This document shows, in pieces, positions 1-8,921 of a stretch of DNA of 64,000 nt (positions are counted from its first letter, which is position 1; each line of letters begins with the position of its first letter). Origin of the DNA: an uncultured Draconibacterium sp. GTDB taxonomy: Bacteria; Bacteroidota; Bacteroidia; Bacteroidales; Prolixibacteraceae. A program made the translations under genes and the position numbers. Under the pieces are notes generated by a model. It saw only the letters and a program-made list of their open reading frames with translations, was not told the origin of the DNA and ran no database searches. Location of the stretch: positions 467,001-531,000 of the forward strand of contig NZ_OY781464.1 in NCBI RefSeq assembly GCF_963676735.1. Reading direction: 5' to 3'.

Positions 1-111
1 TCCGTTTTCAGCCTGTGCTATCACCTCAATGTTGTCGGCAGAGTGCAACAGGTTAATTAAACCTTCTCTAAAAAGCTGGTGGTCGTCAGCTACAATTACC
101 TTTATTTTCAT
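1..111 (-). CDS. Response regulator, N-terminal fragment (cut by window edge)
   Basis: The first 37 residues are readable, beginning MKIKVIVADDHQLFREGL. The paired aspartates followed by HQLFREGL are typical of the receiver domain of NarL/FixJ-type response regulators. The phosphoacceptor aspartate and the presumed LuxR-type DNA-binding domain lie outside the window. The gene starts 77 bases after the stop of the REC-histidine kinase gene on the same strand, so the two probably form a two-component pair, with the kinase transcribed first. Identification as a receiver is firm; the output domain is inferred from the NarL-like N-terminus. Confidence 0.8.
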   Translation of the reverse strand, partial: MKIKVIVADDHQLFREGLINLLHSADNIEVIAQAENG

Positions 112-188
112 CTTATTAATGTTATTTCAGGTAAATAGCGAACTTAGCCTATATACACCATTTGAACCTGAATTGTTAGCTTTGTTTT

Positions 189-1226
189 TTATACTGCAAT
201 ATAAGGAATTTCTATCTCTGCAAGTGTACCTTCTTTACTTGGTTCTATTTTAAATATTCCGTTTATACTTTCAATACGTTCGGTAATGCTTAGCAGTCCA
301 AATCCACCTTTGTCTGATGGTGGTTTTACCTCTTTTTTGTTAAGCCCAATACCATTGTCTTCAACCGAAATACAATACATCCCGTTTCGTGTAGTTTGTT
401 TTATGGTAACTTCAGAGGCTTCAGCATGCTTAACAATGTTGGTTAGCAATTCTCCAATTGTTCGGTATAAAAATATATTGTTTTCCTTACTTAATTTTGT
501 TTCATTCTTTTCGGTAATCAGGAATGTCTCAATTTTGTGCTCTTTTTCAAAGCTTTCGAGTTTCCATTTTATCGCAGGAACCAATCCCAGTTCGTAAAGA
601 ATTGGGGGGCTGAGGTCGTAGGTAAGTTTTCTTGATTCTTCAATTGCTTTATTTAGTAATTTTGAGGTGAACTGGATCGTATTTTTTATCTCTGGGCGGC
701 ATTCGCGTGTATCAATTGATGATAGATTCATAAATGCCAATCCTAAGGTTTGCCCTAAGCTGTCGTGAAGATTTTCAGCAATACGGCGTCTTTCACGTTC
801 TTCAATTAAGGTAATCTCAGAATTTAATTTTTTTAATTGCAGTTGATAAGATTTGATGCGTAAGGCAACATTAATCTGTGCTTTCAGTTCAACCTGATCA
901 AAAGGTTTTGATATAAACGAATCGGCACCGGCATTAAGTCCTTTGGTTCTTTCAACGCTATCGCGTCCCAAAGCCGATACCATGATAATAGGTATTTGTT
1001 TTGTCTTATTATGTTCCTTCAGCAATCGGCAGGTTTCATAGCCATCAAGGTCGGGCATCATTATGTCCAGCAAAATCAGATCCGGGTTTTCACGTTGGGC
1101 AATTTCAATCCCCTCCCGACCACTAAGCGCACCAATAAAATTGAATTCAGGATAGTACAATTTTATAATTTGCGATAAAAGCTCCAGATTGATGTTATTG
1201 TCATCTATTGCCAAAATCTTCTTCAT
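189..1226 (-). CDS. Receiver-HisKA_3 histidine kinase
   Basis: A soluble sensor kinase of 345 residues with an N-terminal receiver domain (about 1-120, phosphoacceptor D54 in LLDIMMPDLDG). A short coiled linker follows, then a HisKA_3 dimerisation domain with the phosphorylatable H154 in ENLHDSLGQ, and a C-terminal HATPase domain (EDNGIGL, then GGFGLLSI). HisKA_3 kinases normally phosphorylate NarL-type regulators, matching the regulator gene directly downstream. There are no membrane segments, so it probably takes its input through the receiver as part of a phosphorelay. A start 10 codons upstream is possible; the internal ATG is preferred because MKKILAIDDN is the canonical receiver beginning. 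The signal sensed is unknown. Nothing links this pair to the xylan genes except proximity. Confidence 0.85.
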   Translation of the reverse strand: MKKILAIDDNNINLELLSQIIKLYYPEFNFIGALSGREGIEIAQRENPDLILLDIMMPDLDGYETCRLLKEHNKTKQIPIIMVSALGRDSVERTKGLNAGADSFISKPFDQVELKAQINVALRIKSYQLQLKKLNSEITLIEERERRRIAENLHDSLGQTLGLAFMNLSSIDTRECRPEIKNTIQFTSKLLNKAIEESRKLTYDLSPPILYELGLVPAIKWKLESFEKEHKIETFLITEKNETKLSKENNIFLYRTIGELLTNIVKHAEASEVTIKQTTRNGMYCISVEDNGIGLNKKEVKPPSDKGGFGLLSITERIESINGIFKIEPSKEGTLAEIEIPYIAV

Positions 1227-1467
1227 ATCTTCCGTTTCAATATTGGATATTAACATAGTAAAAAAAAGTAAAGGGTTTATATTTTTACTACCATTTGGGT
1301 TAAAGTTACTAAATGCGTGGGAATGTTTGAAGGAAAAAGGGAATAAATGCTTAACAATATATCAGAAAAATGCTGATAATAGAGGAAGAATATGTGCTAC
1401 GGGATCGAAGATCTTTTAATGAATGTTTCAGAAAACCATAGAAAACCTGTTACTGGCTAGTACATAT

Positions 1468-2070
1468 TTATTGTTTAATCAATCCATACATTAATCCAAT
1501 TCCAGCTCCAAAGTAGGTTTGGTTGCTGTTTACAATTACCATGGGGCCAACCGAGCAGCCAACGGTACAGCACAGGGGCATTTCTATTTTAGGGTTTACA
1601 ACAAAACTTATTTTTTTACTGGCAGCAGTTTTAAAATTGTACTGGTTTGTTGATTTTAGCAGGTTAAATTCGGGCTCCCGAAATGTTGATATACCCGGCC
1701 CTGCCTGCAGCAATACCCGAATACTTCTTTTTTTATTGATATCGAATATACGACCAACCATCATGTGTAAAATCTCGGAATTCTGGAAAGGTTCTGCCGA
1801 ACTGGCAGGGCTTAGGTTGGTACCCGATTTTAAAAATTCGTCGGTTGGCGAGGCAGCTGATTTAAAGGTTGCTGAATACCCCACACTAAGTGTATACCTA
1901 TTATTATAAGTGTAATTTAGGCCAATATTTCCCGCTTGTTTTTCGCCAACCACATATTCGCCTGAAGAATATAAGTAGTGTTTTTGCGATGAAAGGAACC
2001 TGTATGACCATTGTGCCTGACTGGCAAGTGCTACCAAACAAAAGATGATTATGAGTACAGGTGTTTTCAT
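1468..2070 (-). CDS. Small exported protein, probable outer-membrane beta-barrel
   Basis: A protein of 200 residues with a clear signal peptide (MKTPVLIIIFCLVALASQAQ, cleavage after the AQ). The body has alternating hydrophobic/polar segments and many aromatic residues (QWSYRFLSS, NIGLNYTYNN, YTLSVGYSATF), and it ends in a short strand-like YGLIKQ. This fits an eight- to ten-stranded outer-membrane barrel of the PorT/OmpW size class, but I do not recognise a family. The ATG chosen lies 13 codons inside a longer open frame because it begins the signal peptide. Monocistronic, minus strand, between a kinase and an AraC regulator; no link to xylan use is visible. Confidence 0.55.
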   Translation of the reverse strand: MKTPVLIIIFCLVALASQAQWSYRFLSSQKHYLYSSGEYVVGEKQAGNIGLNYTYNNRYTLSVGYSATFKSAASPTDEFLKSGTNLSPASSAEPFQNSEILHMMVGRIFDINKKRSIRVLLQAGPGISTFREPEFNLLKSTNQYNFKTAASKKISFVVNPKIEMPLCCTVGCSVGPMVIVNSNQTYFGAGIGLMYGLIKQ

Positions 2071-2402
2071 TATTTTTGGTTTTGTAGGTTCTTTTATCAG
2101 CCGGGACAAAGGGTTTGTTTTTGTCGGCAGAGCAGATGAAAGAACCTTGATTGATTTAATGTAAACTATTTGTTTTGTGTCTCTAATTGTAAAATTAGGG
2201 AGTGTTGCGTGGAGAAAGGAAATATTATTGCTGAATCAGTTGGGGAGGATTAACCATATTGAGTTCAGAAATTTGGAAGTTGAACCGGGAAACATCCACT
2301 ATAATATGTGCTGTTTTACTTGCTCGTAGAAAAAGTATGTATGATGATAAATGCCGTTAAGGGGTAGGAACAATCTTGTTTCCTGGGAAATGAATGGTGA
2401 AT
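2071..2402. other. Intergenic stretch without recognised features
   Basis: About 330 bases between the barrel-like gene and the AraC gene, both on the minus strand. I find no convincing coding frame, RNA gene, terminator with a T-run, or repeat here. It must hold the promoter of the barrel-like gene, but no clear TAnnTTTG element stands out. Confidence 0.4.
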
Positions 2403-3332
2403 TTAGCCATTCTGTTTTCTGTTGGCTACCCTGAATTTTGCAGGCCCAATGCCAATTCGGTTGGAAAATGTGGAAGTAAAGTGTTGTAATGACGAAAAAC
2501 CACAAACTAAAGCTATTTCAGAGAGGTTGTTTGTTTCGTTTTTGAGCAGTTCAATGGCCTTTTCAATTTTTAAATTTATAATAAAGCTGGCAGGAGGATA
2601 GCCAGTAAGCTTCTTTACTTCATCGGTAAATTTTGTTTTTCCCATTCCAAACTGTAGGGCCAGGTCTTCAATTATCCATTTCTTATTTAAATCGTTGGTA
2701 ATTATCGTAGTTAATTCTTCGGTGAAATTATACTCTTTTTCAATTCTTTGTTTTCGGTTTGAAAGATGCCGGTACAATTCAATAAAAAAGTTGTCGATAA
2801 GGTTGCCGGCAATAATTTCGTAACCTGTTTCTTGTCCGCACAACTCATTTTTCATTTCTACGAAATACTTTTTTAGTTTTTTGGCATTGCGCAATACAAT
2901 GGTATTTTCTTTAGTAAGTAAATCTCCCAGGTTTTTTTGGAAATTTTGCGATAGTTGTGTCCACGAGCCAAGTGATAAGGGGGTATTTGTTCCATACGTT
3001 TCAGGTTTTACCAGCATCCAGGTATATTCTCCAATATCCGTTTTTCCGTGCGGACTACCATATAATTGCCACGGATTGGTTATGGATAAGTCGTCAGGCA
3101 GCAGCTCCACCTCTTGCCCCTCAACACTCCACTGAAACTTACCGCTATGGATAAACCGAATGCCAATTCCAGGATGCATATGTGGGAACATGGTGTGGTC
3201 CATTCGCACTTTATAAAACTTCATGCTTCCAAACTGCAGGATGTAGGATAGGTTTTTCAGCGGTCCTCGATTTCCCGGGTGCCACCAAACACCTTTCCCT
3301 TCAACTATAGGTTTTATATTATGTCTTTCCAA
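2403..3332 (-). CDS. AraC-family transcriptional regulator
   Basis: A protein of 309 residues. The N-terminal half looks like a cupin sugar-sensing domain (HMHPGIGIRF, followed by the short beta segments HSGKFQWSVEG and LLPDDL). The C-terminal 100 residues hold two helix-turn-helix motifs of the AraC/XylS type (IEDLALQFGMGKTKF and LSEIALVCGFSSLQHF, then F..RIGIGPAKFR). Such proteins bind sugars and activate neighbouring carbohydrate genes. It is transcribed divergently from the operon that starts at 3495, with 162 bases between, so it probably controls that operon. A role at the 21-bp direct-repeat promoters found further right cannot be excluded, but the HTCS is the nearer candidate. Confidence 0.9.
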   Translation of the reverse strand: MERHNIKPIVEGKGVWWHPGNRGPLKNLSYILQFGSMKFYKVRMDHTMFPHMHPGIGIRFIHSGKFQWSVEGQEVELLPDDLSITNPWQLYGSPHGKTDIGEYTWMLVKPETYGTNTPLSLGSWTQLSQNFQKNLGDLLTKENTIVLRNAKKLKKYFVEMKNELCGQETGYEIIAGNLIDNFFIELYRHLSNRKQRIEKEYNFTEELTTIITNDLNKKWIIEDLALQFGMGKTKFTDEVKKLTGYPPASFIINLKIEKAIELLKNETNNLSEIALVCGFSSLQHFTSTFSNRIGIGPAKFRVANRKQNG

Positions 3333-3494
3333 AGCTAACTTATTATTTATAGTCTGCAGCTACGTTCTTTTCGGTTTGCTGAATAAATAGAATTTATATA
3401 ATCGACCGAAGTATAAAACTTGCAACTTTATTCTGTAAAATTAACGAAATTTACATCAGTAGAAATTATTCAACCAATAAAACTTAAGTAAGAG

Positions 3495-4181
3495 ATGAAG
3501 CGGTTTAAATCGATATCATGTTTTTTAATGCTTAGCATTATTATGTTTTTTATGAGTTGTAAACAAGCACCCAAAGCGGAAAAAGAGCGGTGTATTATTG
3601 AATTTGTGGGAGACTCATTTAATCCCGGGCGTGTGCAGGAGCTCGCCAAATCGTTTGGTGCTGACAATACGCAGTTGTATCGCTGGAAAAATCATTTTGT
3701 TTTTTATTCTCAATTCTCTAATAAGCAGGCCTTTACTCAAGAAATGGCGAAGCAGTTTCCGGAACTATCAGTAAAAGTTTACGAAAAGCCCTTTTACGAT
3801 TTCTCGAGGGCGCAACATTGTGGGCAGGCACAATTAGCACCCAATTGGGAGCATATTATTCTAACGGCCAATTTGGTGGAGGACAAAGAATTACAAAACG
3901 AATATATGGAGTACCACAGAACCCAGTTTGAGCAGTGGCCTGAAGTTGCCAACGGATTTTGTAATGCTGATTTTCAGCAACTACAGGTATTTCGAAACGG
4001 CCGGCAATTGATGCTTGTAATTTCCATTCCGGCCAACAAAACGCTTGATGAGTTAAATCCCAAAACAGTTGAAAATAACCCGCGTATGAATGAGTGGAAC
4101 GAAATAATGGGTCAATACCAGGAAGGTATCGAAGGAACTAGCCCGGATGAAAAGTGGGTGTTTTTAACTAAATCAGAATAG
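3495..4181 (+). CDS. L-rhamnose mutarotase-like lipoprotein
   Basis: 228 residues with a lipoprotein signal ending FFMSC (C22), so it is anchored in a membrane facing the periplasm or outside. The C-terminal half (about residues 118-215) resembles RhaM/DUF718 mutarotases: MEYHRTQFEQWPEV, then FRNGRQLMLVISI and a late MNEWNEIMGQYQEG. The N-terminal half looks like a second, more diverged ferredoxin-like alpha-beta domain. RhaM enzymes interconvert sugar anomers in the cytoplasm and are about 104 residues, so an exported double-length form is unusual. It heads the operon with GH31, URO-D-like and Gfo/Idh genes (41 bases to the GH31). The substrate is unknown; rhamnose is not implied by the neighbours. 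Confidence 0.65.
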   Translation: MKRFKSISCFLMLSIIMFFMSCKQAPKAEKERCIIEFVGDSFNPGRVQELAKSFGADNTQLYRWKNHFVFYSQFSNKQAFTQEMAKQFPELSVKVYEKPFYDFSRAQHCGQAQLAPNWEHIILTANLVEDKELQNEYMEYHRTQFEQWPEVANGFCNADFQQLQVFRNGRQLMLVISIPANKTLDELNPKTVENNPRMNEWNEIMGQYQEGIEGTSPDEKWVFLTKSE

Positions 4182-4222
4182 AATCAATCAATTCTTCAAT
4201 AAATAATCACAAAAAAAGCCAA

Positions 4223-6508
4223 ATGAAACAAACCAATTATCAACTTTTTGATTTTTTGGATTTCAACCAGGAAATGAATGGAGAGGAATGTTTATGGAAA
4301 ACATGTTCACCGGTTTCGGCAAAATCCGAAGGAGGAGATGTTGTTTTTGAGCTTCCCTTTCAAAAGCAAAAACCTGCAATCGATATCGAACCCGATGCGA
4401 GTGTTGGTCGCAAAACGTTCTTTTTGCGCATTCGTGCTTATGGCAATAAAATTATACGCACTGCCATTGGCTTTGATTCCGAAAGTATGACAGATTCAGT
4501 TATGCTGGAAATGCATGAAACGCTGAAACCTGAACCTCTTTTTGTCGAGAAAACAGAAGATGCCTGGACAGTAAAAGATTCTTCAGGATGTGTGCGTGCC
4601 CGGTTAAATCGCAGTCCTATTGCCATTGACTACTGGAGCGATCTTTTGCCCGAGCCACAGGAAACACTGGAGTTGAGTTTCTTCCCGGATGGAAAAAAGG
4701 AAGTTAAACTAAGTGCTTTTGATCAGTTTTTTCCGGCCCGGCACGATGCATTTGCTTTGGCAGTAGTTGAAAAAAATGGAAGTTTTGACCGTACAACCCT
4801 CTCGTTTAGTATTGAGGCTGATGAGAAGTTTGTTGGCACAGGCGAACGTTTTTCAAAAATGGATCTTTCGGGGCGCACTTTTCAATTAAAAAACCAGGAC
4901 GGGCAGGGCGTAAACAATAGGCGTACCTACAAGAACGTACCTTTTTTACTGTCGAGCCGCATGTATGGGGTGTTTTTACATACCGCAGCTTACGGAAAAA
5001 TATCGGTGGCCGACCATTCGGCGCGTTCGCTACAATTTCTGGTAGAAGAACCAGCCATTGATCTCTTCCTGTTAGGAGGAGAAACACCCGAAGATGTGCT
5101 GAAAGGTTATCGGAGTTTAACCGGTTTTCCGGGAATGTTACCCAAGTGGAGCTTTGGTACCTGGATGAGCCGAATGACCTATTTCTCGGAAGAAGAGGTG
5201 AAAACGATATGCACCCGCCTGCGAAAAGAAGATTTCCCGTGTGATGTTATTCACCTGGACACGGGATGGTTTGAAACAGACTGGCTTTGCGAGTGGAAGT
5301 TTAACAAAGAACGATTTCCGGACCCCGAAAGGTTTGTAAAGCAACTGCGGCAAAATGGCTACAAGGTAAGCTTGTGGCAGTTGCCCTATATTTCACGCAA
5401 TGCCGAGCAAGAGCAGGAAGCCAGCGAAAATAATTACATCTGCAAAGTAACAGAAGTCGGACAACAGTCTGATTCTAATTTTTCGGCCCTCGACTACGTC
5501 GGCACCATTGATTTTACTTATCCAAAAGCAACTGAATGGTACAAGGGCCTGTTGAAAAACTTGCTCGATATGGGGGTGGTTTGTATTAAAACTGATTTTG
5601 GAGAAGAAATACACATGGAGGCTGAATACCATGCCATGCATCCTGAAAAACTCAACAATATTTATGGCCTGTTATACCAGAAGGCGGCTTACGAAATTAC
5701 AAAAGAGGTAAGTGGCGACGGAATTGTATGGGCGCGTGCCGGTTGGGCGGGTTGCCAGCGTTATCCGTTGCATTGGGGAGGCGATTCTGCATGTTCGTGG
5801 GATGGGATGGCAGGGTCGTTAAAAGGTGGCTTGCACATTGGTTTATCCGGATTTGGTTTTTGGAGCCACGATGTGCCGGGTTTCCACGGTGTGCCTAACT
5901 TTATGAACTCTGTTATACCCAATGATTTATACGTAAGATGGACACAGTTTGGTGTATTCTCCTCACATCTGAGGTACCATGGAACCTCGAAACGAGAACC
6001 GTACGAGTATCCTGAGATTGCCGGAATTGTGCGCAAGTGGTTAAAACTCCGGTATGCCTTAATTCCTTATTTGATGAAGCAAAGCGAAAAAACAACCCAA
6101 AGCGGTTACCCTGTGCTGCGGGCAATGATTTTTCATCATCCAAAAGATAAAATGTGTTGGCATATTGACGATCAGTACTTCTTTGGCGACGATTTTCTGG
6201 TTGCTCCGATAATGAATAGTCATAATACGCGCGATGTGTATTTGCCTGAAGGCGAATGGATTAATTTATTCACGGGCGAATGGGTGAATGGTAAACAGTG
6301 GTTATATAATGTAGAGTGTATATTGGAAGAAATGCCGGTATGGGTACGAAAAGGGGCAAAAATACCGGTTTATCCACTGCATGTAAGCAACACCGATGAA
6401 ATTGATCTGGAAAAAACGGTAACACTTGATTTTTCTGACAATTACGAGGGCTTAGCCAAAAGTATTTTAGGTGGTATATGGAATAAGGATGTAAAAACAA
6501 AATCTTAA
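4223..6508 (+). CDS. GH31 alpha-glycosidase, probable alpha-xylosidase
   Basis: 761 residues, full length for family GH31. The (beta/alpha)8 domain carries the nucleophile block IKTDFGEE (nucleophile D458) and the acid/base block HWGGDSACSW (D521). The KTDFGE form is that of YicI-type alpha-xylosidases rather than the WxDMNE form of many alpha-glucosidases. An N-terminal beta-sandwich precedes it, and a C-terminal sandwich follows LVAPI and MPVWVRKGAKIP. No signal peptide is visible (MKQTNYQLFDFLDF), so it is predicted to be cytoplasmic, unlike most hydrolases in this locus. It would remove alpha-xylosyl (or alpha-galactosyl or alpha-glucosyl) residues from imported oligosaccharides. GH31 genes also occur in Bacteroides loci for decorated xylans. 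Confidence 0.88.
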   Translation: MKQTNYQLFDFLDFNQEMNGEECLWKTCSPVSAKSEGGDVVFELPFQKQKPAIDIEPDASVGRKTFFLRIRAYGNKIIRTAIGFDSESMTDSVMLEMHETLKPEPLFVEKTEDAWTVKDSSGCVRARLNRSPIAIDYWSDLLPEPQETLELSFFPDGKKEVKLSAFDQFFPARHDAFALAVVEKNGSFDRTTLSFSIEADEKFVGTGERFSKMDLSGRTFQLKNQDGQGVNNRRTYKNVPFLLSSRMYGVFLHTAAYGKISVADHSARSLQFLVEEPAIDLFLLGGETPEDVLKGYRSLTGFPGMLPKWSFGTWMSRMTYFSEEEVKTICTRLRKEDFPCDVIHLDTGWFETDWLCEWKFNKERFPDPERFVKQLRQNGYKVSLWQLPYISRNAEQEQEASENNYICKVTEVGQQSDSNFSALDYVGTIDFTYPKATEWYKGLLKNLLDMGVVCIKTDFGEEIHMEAEYHAMHPEKLNNIYGLLYQKAAYEITKEVSGDGIVWARAGWAGCQRYPLHWGGDSACSWDGMAGSLKGGLHIGLSGFGFWSHDVPGFHGVPNFMNSVIPNDLYVRWTQFGVFSSHLRYHGTSKREPYEYPEIAGIVRKWLKLRYALIPYLMKQSEKTTQSGYPVLRAMIFHHPKDKMCWHIDDQYFFGDDFLVAPIMNSHNTRDVYLPEGEWINLFTGEWVNGKQWLYNVECILEEMPVWVRKGAKIPVYPLHVSNTDEIDLEKTVTLDFSDNYEGLAKSILGGIWNKDVKTKS

Positions 6509-6519
6509 AGTGCGATAAA

Positions 6520-7584
6520 ATGAAAACGTGGAAAACTAATCTCGAGGAATCAAAAAAACGATATGTCGACTGGTGGGATGGAAAAGGTATTGTTTTAACC
6601 ATGTGGGAGCACTTGCAAAAAAATGTTAGCCCACACGCAACGGTTGCACAACCTTTGCCACCAAAAGATTTAAACCAGTTTTGGTTCGATCCTGAGTGGC
6701 GTGCACAAAACATAAATTATCAATTATCGCGAAGTTCTTTTAAGGCCGATATTATGCCGGTTGCCAATACGCATTTGGGCCCCGGATCGTTAGCTGCTTT
6801 GCTGGGTGCCGAACTGGATGGTGGAGAAGATACCATCTGGATTCGCCACAAGGAAAACACCGAAATTGCGTTGGAATACAATACCCAAAATCCGATGTTA
6901 AAACTACATCTTGATTTATTAAAAGCGTGCAAAGAGAAAGCAGAAGAGAATTACTTTGTTGGTTGTCCTGATTTATGCGAAGGTCTTGATGTTTTGGCCA
7001 GTTTAAAAGGTACCCAGGAAACTTTAATGGATATGATTATGCAGCCGGACGAACTCCTCAGTCAATTGCAAAAAATTAATGATATCTACTTTAAAGTTTT
7101 CGATCAAATTTACGACATTATCAACGTGAATGGAGAAATGGCTTTCTGTTATTTTTCTATTTGGGGCCCGGGAAAAGTATCTAAATTACAATCAGATATT
7201 TCGATTATGTTTTCGGAAGATGACTTCAGAACGTTTGTCCAACCTTTTATTCGCGAACAAGCCCAGAAAATAGATTACACCCTCTATCATCTTGATGGGG
7301 TTGATGCACAAAGGCACCTCGATGCTTTGCTTGAAATTGATGAACTAAATGCCATACAGTGGACGCCCGGAGTTGGTGAACCACAAGGTGGAGATTCGCG
7401 TTGGTATGGTTTGTATAAACGAATATTGGCAGGAGGAAAATCAATAATGGCCAATTGGGTAAGTCTAAACGAACTGGAACCCCTCATTGATAATCTTGGC
7501 CCCGACGGATTACACATCAACGTTGATTTTAAAACAGAGAAAGATATTGAAACCGCATTGAAAATAGTGGAAAAATACAGGTAG
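6520..7584 (+). CDS. URO-D-fold protein (uroporphyrinogen decarboxylase/methyltransferase superfamily)
   Basis: 354 residues, cytoplasmic, starting 11 bases after the GH31 stop. The overall pattern (N-terminal WWDGKG, central CPDLCEGLDVLASLKG, later ISIMFSEDDFRTFVQPFI, YHLDGVDAQRHLDALL and GPDGLHINVDF) is that of the URO-D/CMUT superfamily, which includes corrinoid-dependent methyltransferases. Where MtaA-like methyltransferases have a zinc-binding H-x-C, this one has H-L-D, so thiol-type zinc binding as in coenzyme M methylation is unlikely. A haem role is also unlikely given the operon. The reaction is unknown. The neighbours (GH31, Gfo/Idh) suggest a step in metabolising an imported sugar; action on a methylated sugar such as 4-O-methylglucuronate is speculation. 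Confidence 0.7.
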   Translation: MKTWKTNLEESKKRYVDWWDGKGIVLTMWEHLQKNVSPHATVAQPLPPKDLNQFWFDPEWRAQNINYQLSRSSFKADIMPVANTHLGPGSLAALLGAELDGGEDTIWIRHKENTEIALEYNTQNPMLKLHLDLLKACKEKAEENYFVGCPDLCEGLDVLASLKGTQETLMDMIMQPDELLSQLQKINDIYFKVFDQIYDIINVNGEMAFCYFSIWGPGKVSKLQSDISIMFSEDDFRTFVQPFIREQAQKIDYTLYHLDGVDAQRHLDALLEIDELNAIQWTPGVGEPQGGDSRWYGLYKRILAGGKSIMANWVSLNELEPLIDNLGPDGLHINVDFKTEKDIETALKIVEKYR

Positions 7585-7631
7585 AAATTCTCTGAAAAGG
7601 CTCGCAATTAGTAAAATTTAATACCGGTAAT

Positions 7632-8693
7632 ATGTTACGATTAGGAATAGTAGGATTAGGCGAAGGAAGAAGTACCATGTCTGCTGCTTTGAAAAGTGAA
7701 AAATGGGAGCTTAAAATGATATGCGACCGGAACGAAGAGTTGTGCAAACAACGGGCAAAAGAATTTAACTTCAAGCACTATACAAGCAGCTATGAAACGA
7801 TGCTAAACAATCCGGAAATTGATGTTATTGGTATTTACACACCCGATCATTTACACGCCCAACACATTAAAATGGCCTTGTTGCACAACAAACATGTAGT
7901 TTGCACCAAACCTTTGATAAACGATTTGGCCGATGCCGCCGAGCTGTTAAAACTTAGCAACGATACAGGGAAGAAGGTGTTTGTTGGGCAAAGTTCGCGC
8001 TTTTTTGAACCCATGAAAAAGCAACGAGAAGATTTTGAGCGTGGAGAAATTGGAGAATTGGTAACTGTTGAAACCCATTACAACGCCGATCATCGTTGGT
8101 TTTTAGGAAAAGGCTGGTCTTTACAAGATTCGTTTAAATGGTTGTATGGTGGTTTAAGTCATCCGGTTGACCTGGTACGCTGGTATCTGCCACACATAGA
8201 AGAAGTGATGGGTTACGGAATGCTTAGCCCAAACGGTAAAGTAGGTGGGTTAAAAAACGAAGATACCATGCATTTTATATTTAAAGCTGTTGATGGTAGA
8301 ATTGCTCGCGTTAGCGGGGCGTACTCGGGTCCGGTGCAACCCGAAATTCGCGAGAGCGAAATGACCTGTATTTTGCGTGGAACAGAAGGATGCAGCCAAG
8401 GTGACTATATGGATTTGAGGTACGCAATTACAGCAAAAAACGGCGAACAAAAATTGGTAAGTTTCGACCAAAAAGCCAACTATTATTTTCGTTTCGAGGG
8501 GAGGTCGCACCATGCCGGTGAGTACCAAAACTATTACGAATATTTTGCCGACTGCTTGCAAAGTGGAAAAACAGCTCTGCCTGATTTGAGAGAAGGAATT
8601 GGTACCATTGCCATTTTAAAAGCCATGGAAGAATCGCTAAAACTGGGTAAGCCGGTAAAAATTGAACAGGTGATTGGCGGGATTCTCGATTAG
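7632..8693 (+). CDS. Gfo/Idh/MocA-family oxidoreductase
   Basis: 353 residues, cytoplasmic. The N-terminal Rossmann fold begins LGIVGLGEGRS (a G-x-G-x-x-x-S variant of the dinucleotide site) and continues to VVCTKPLIND, where the more usual EKP is TKP. The C-terminal alpha/beta domain carries GGLSHPVDLVRW, in which the histidine corresponds to the usual catalytic histidine of the family. Members oxidise or reduce sugars, inositols and sugar acids with NAD(P). It is the last gene of the 3.5-8.7 kb operon, 47 bases after the URO-D-like gene. The substrate cannot be named from sequence; a redox step on the sugar released by the GH31 or on a uronate is a reasonable inference. Confidence 0.85.
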   Translation: MLRLGIVGLGEGRSTMSAALKSEKWELKMICDRNEELCKQRAKEFNFKHYTSSYETMLNNPEIDVIGIYTPDHLHAQHIKMALLHNKHVVCTKPLINDLADAAELLKLSNDTGKKVFVGQSSRFFEPMKKQREDFERGEIGELVTVETHYNADHRWFLGKGWSLQDSFKWLYGGLSHPVDLVRWYLPHIEEVMGYGMLSPNGKVGGLKNEDTMHFIFKAVDGRIARVSGAYSGPVQPEIRESEMTCILRGTEGCSQGDYMDLRYAITAKNGEQKLVSFDQKANYYFRFEGRSHHAGEYQNYYEYFADCLQSGKTALPDLREGIGTIAILKAMEESLKLGKPVKIEQVIGGILD

Positions 8694-8729
8694 GGGCTTG
8701 CCTTTATCGTATCACAAGAGTTTCGGCTT

Positions 8730-8795
8730 TTATCTAAATTCACAAACTCAATATCTAAATTTACAAAACAGATACTTACGCATCATTTAGTTTTG
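8730..8795 (+). promoter_or_regulatory. 21-bp direct repeat with -7 element (site 1)
   Basis: Half-sites TTATCTAAATTCACAAA (from 8730) and ATATCTAAATTTACAAA (from 8751) are nearly identical and start 21 bp apart, about two helical turns. The sequence TAGTTTTG at 8788-8795 is a perfect TAnnTTTG and starts 37 bp after the second half-site. The second half-site occupies the place where a -33 TTTG would be. This is the best-conserved of five such sites and would drive the DUF1593 and GH67 genes. The leader from about 8800 to 8921 can form two hairpins (AGCAAAG with CTTTGCT; TTAAAGTTGTTATT with the AATAATAGCTACTTTAA region). Confidence 0.75.
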
Positions 8796-8921
8796 AAAAA
8801 TGAAGCAAAGTAAGCATGAATGCGATAATCTTTGCTACAGATTAAAGTTGTTATTGGAGGCTTAAATAATAATAGCTACTTTAACCATAAACCTTTTATC
8901 AAATCGAAAAACTAAACGCTA

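Noticed and set aside
286..597. Plus-strand reading frames opposite the histidine kinase and many similar antisense frames along the window
   Set aside because: They run antisense to well-supported genes, lack recognisable domains and have no gene-like spacing.
6520..7584. Haem-biosynthesis uroporphyrinogen decarboxylase (HemE)
   Set aside because: The sequence matches the wider URO-D superfamily but not the HemE substrate-binding N-terminus, and the operon concerns sugar metabolism.
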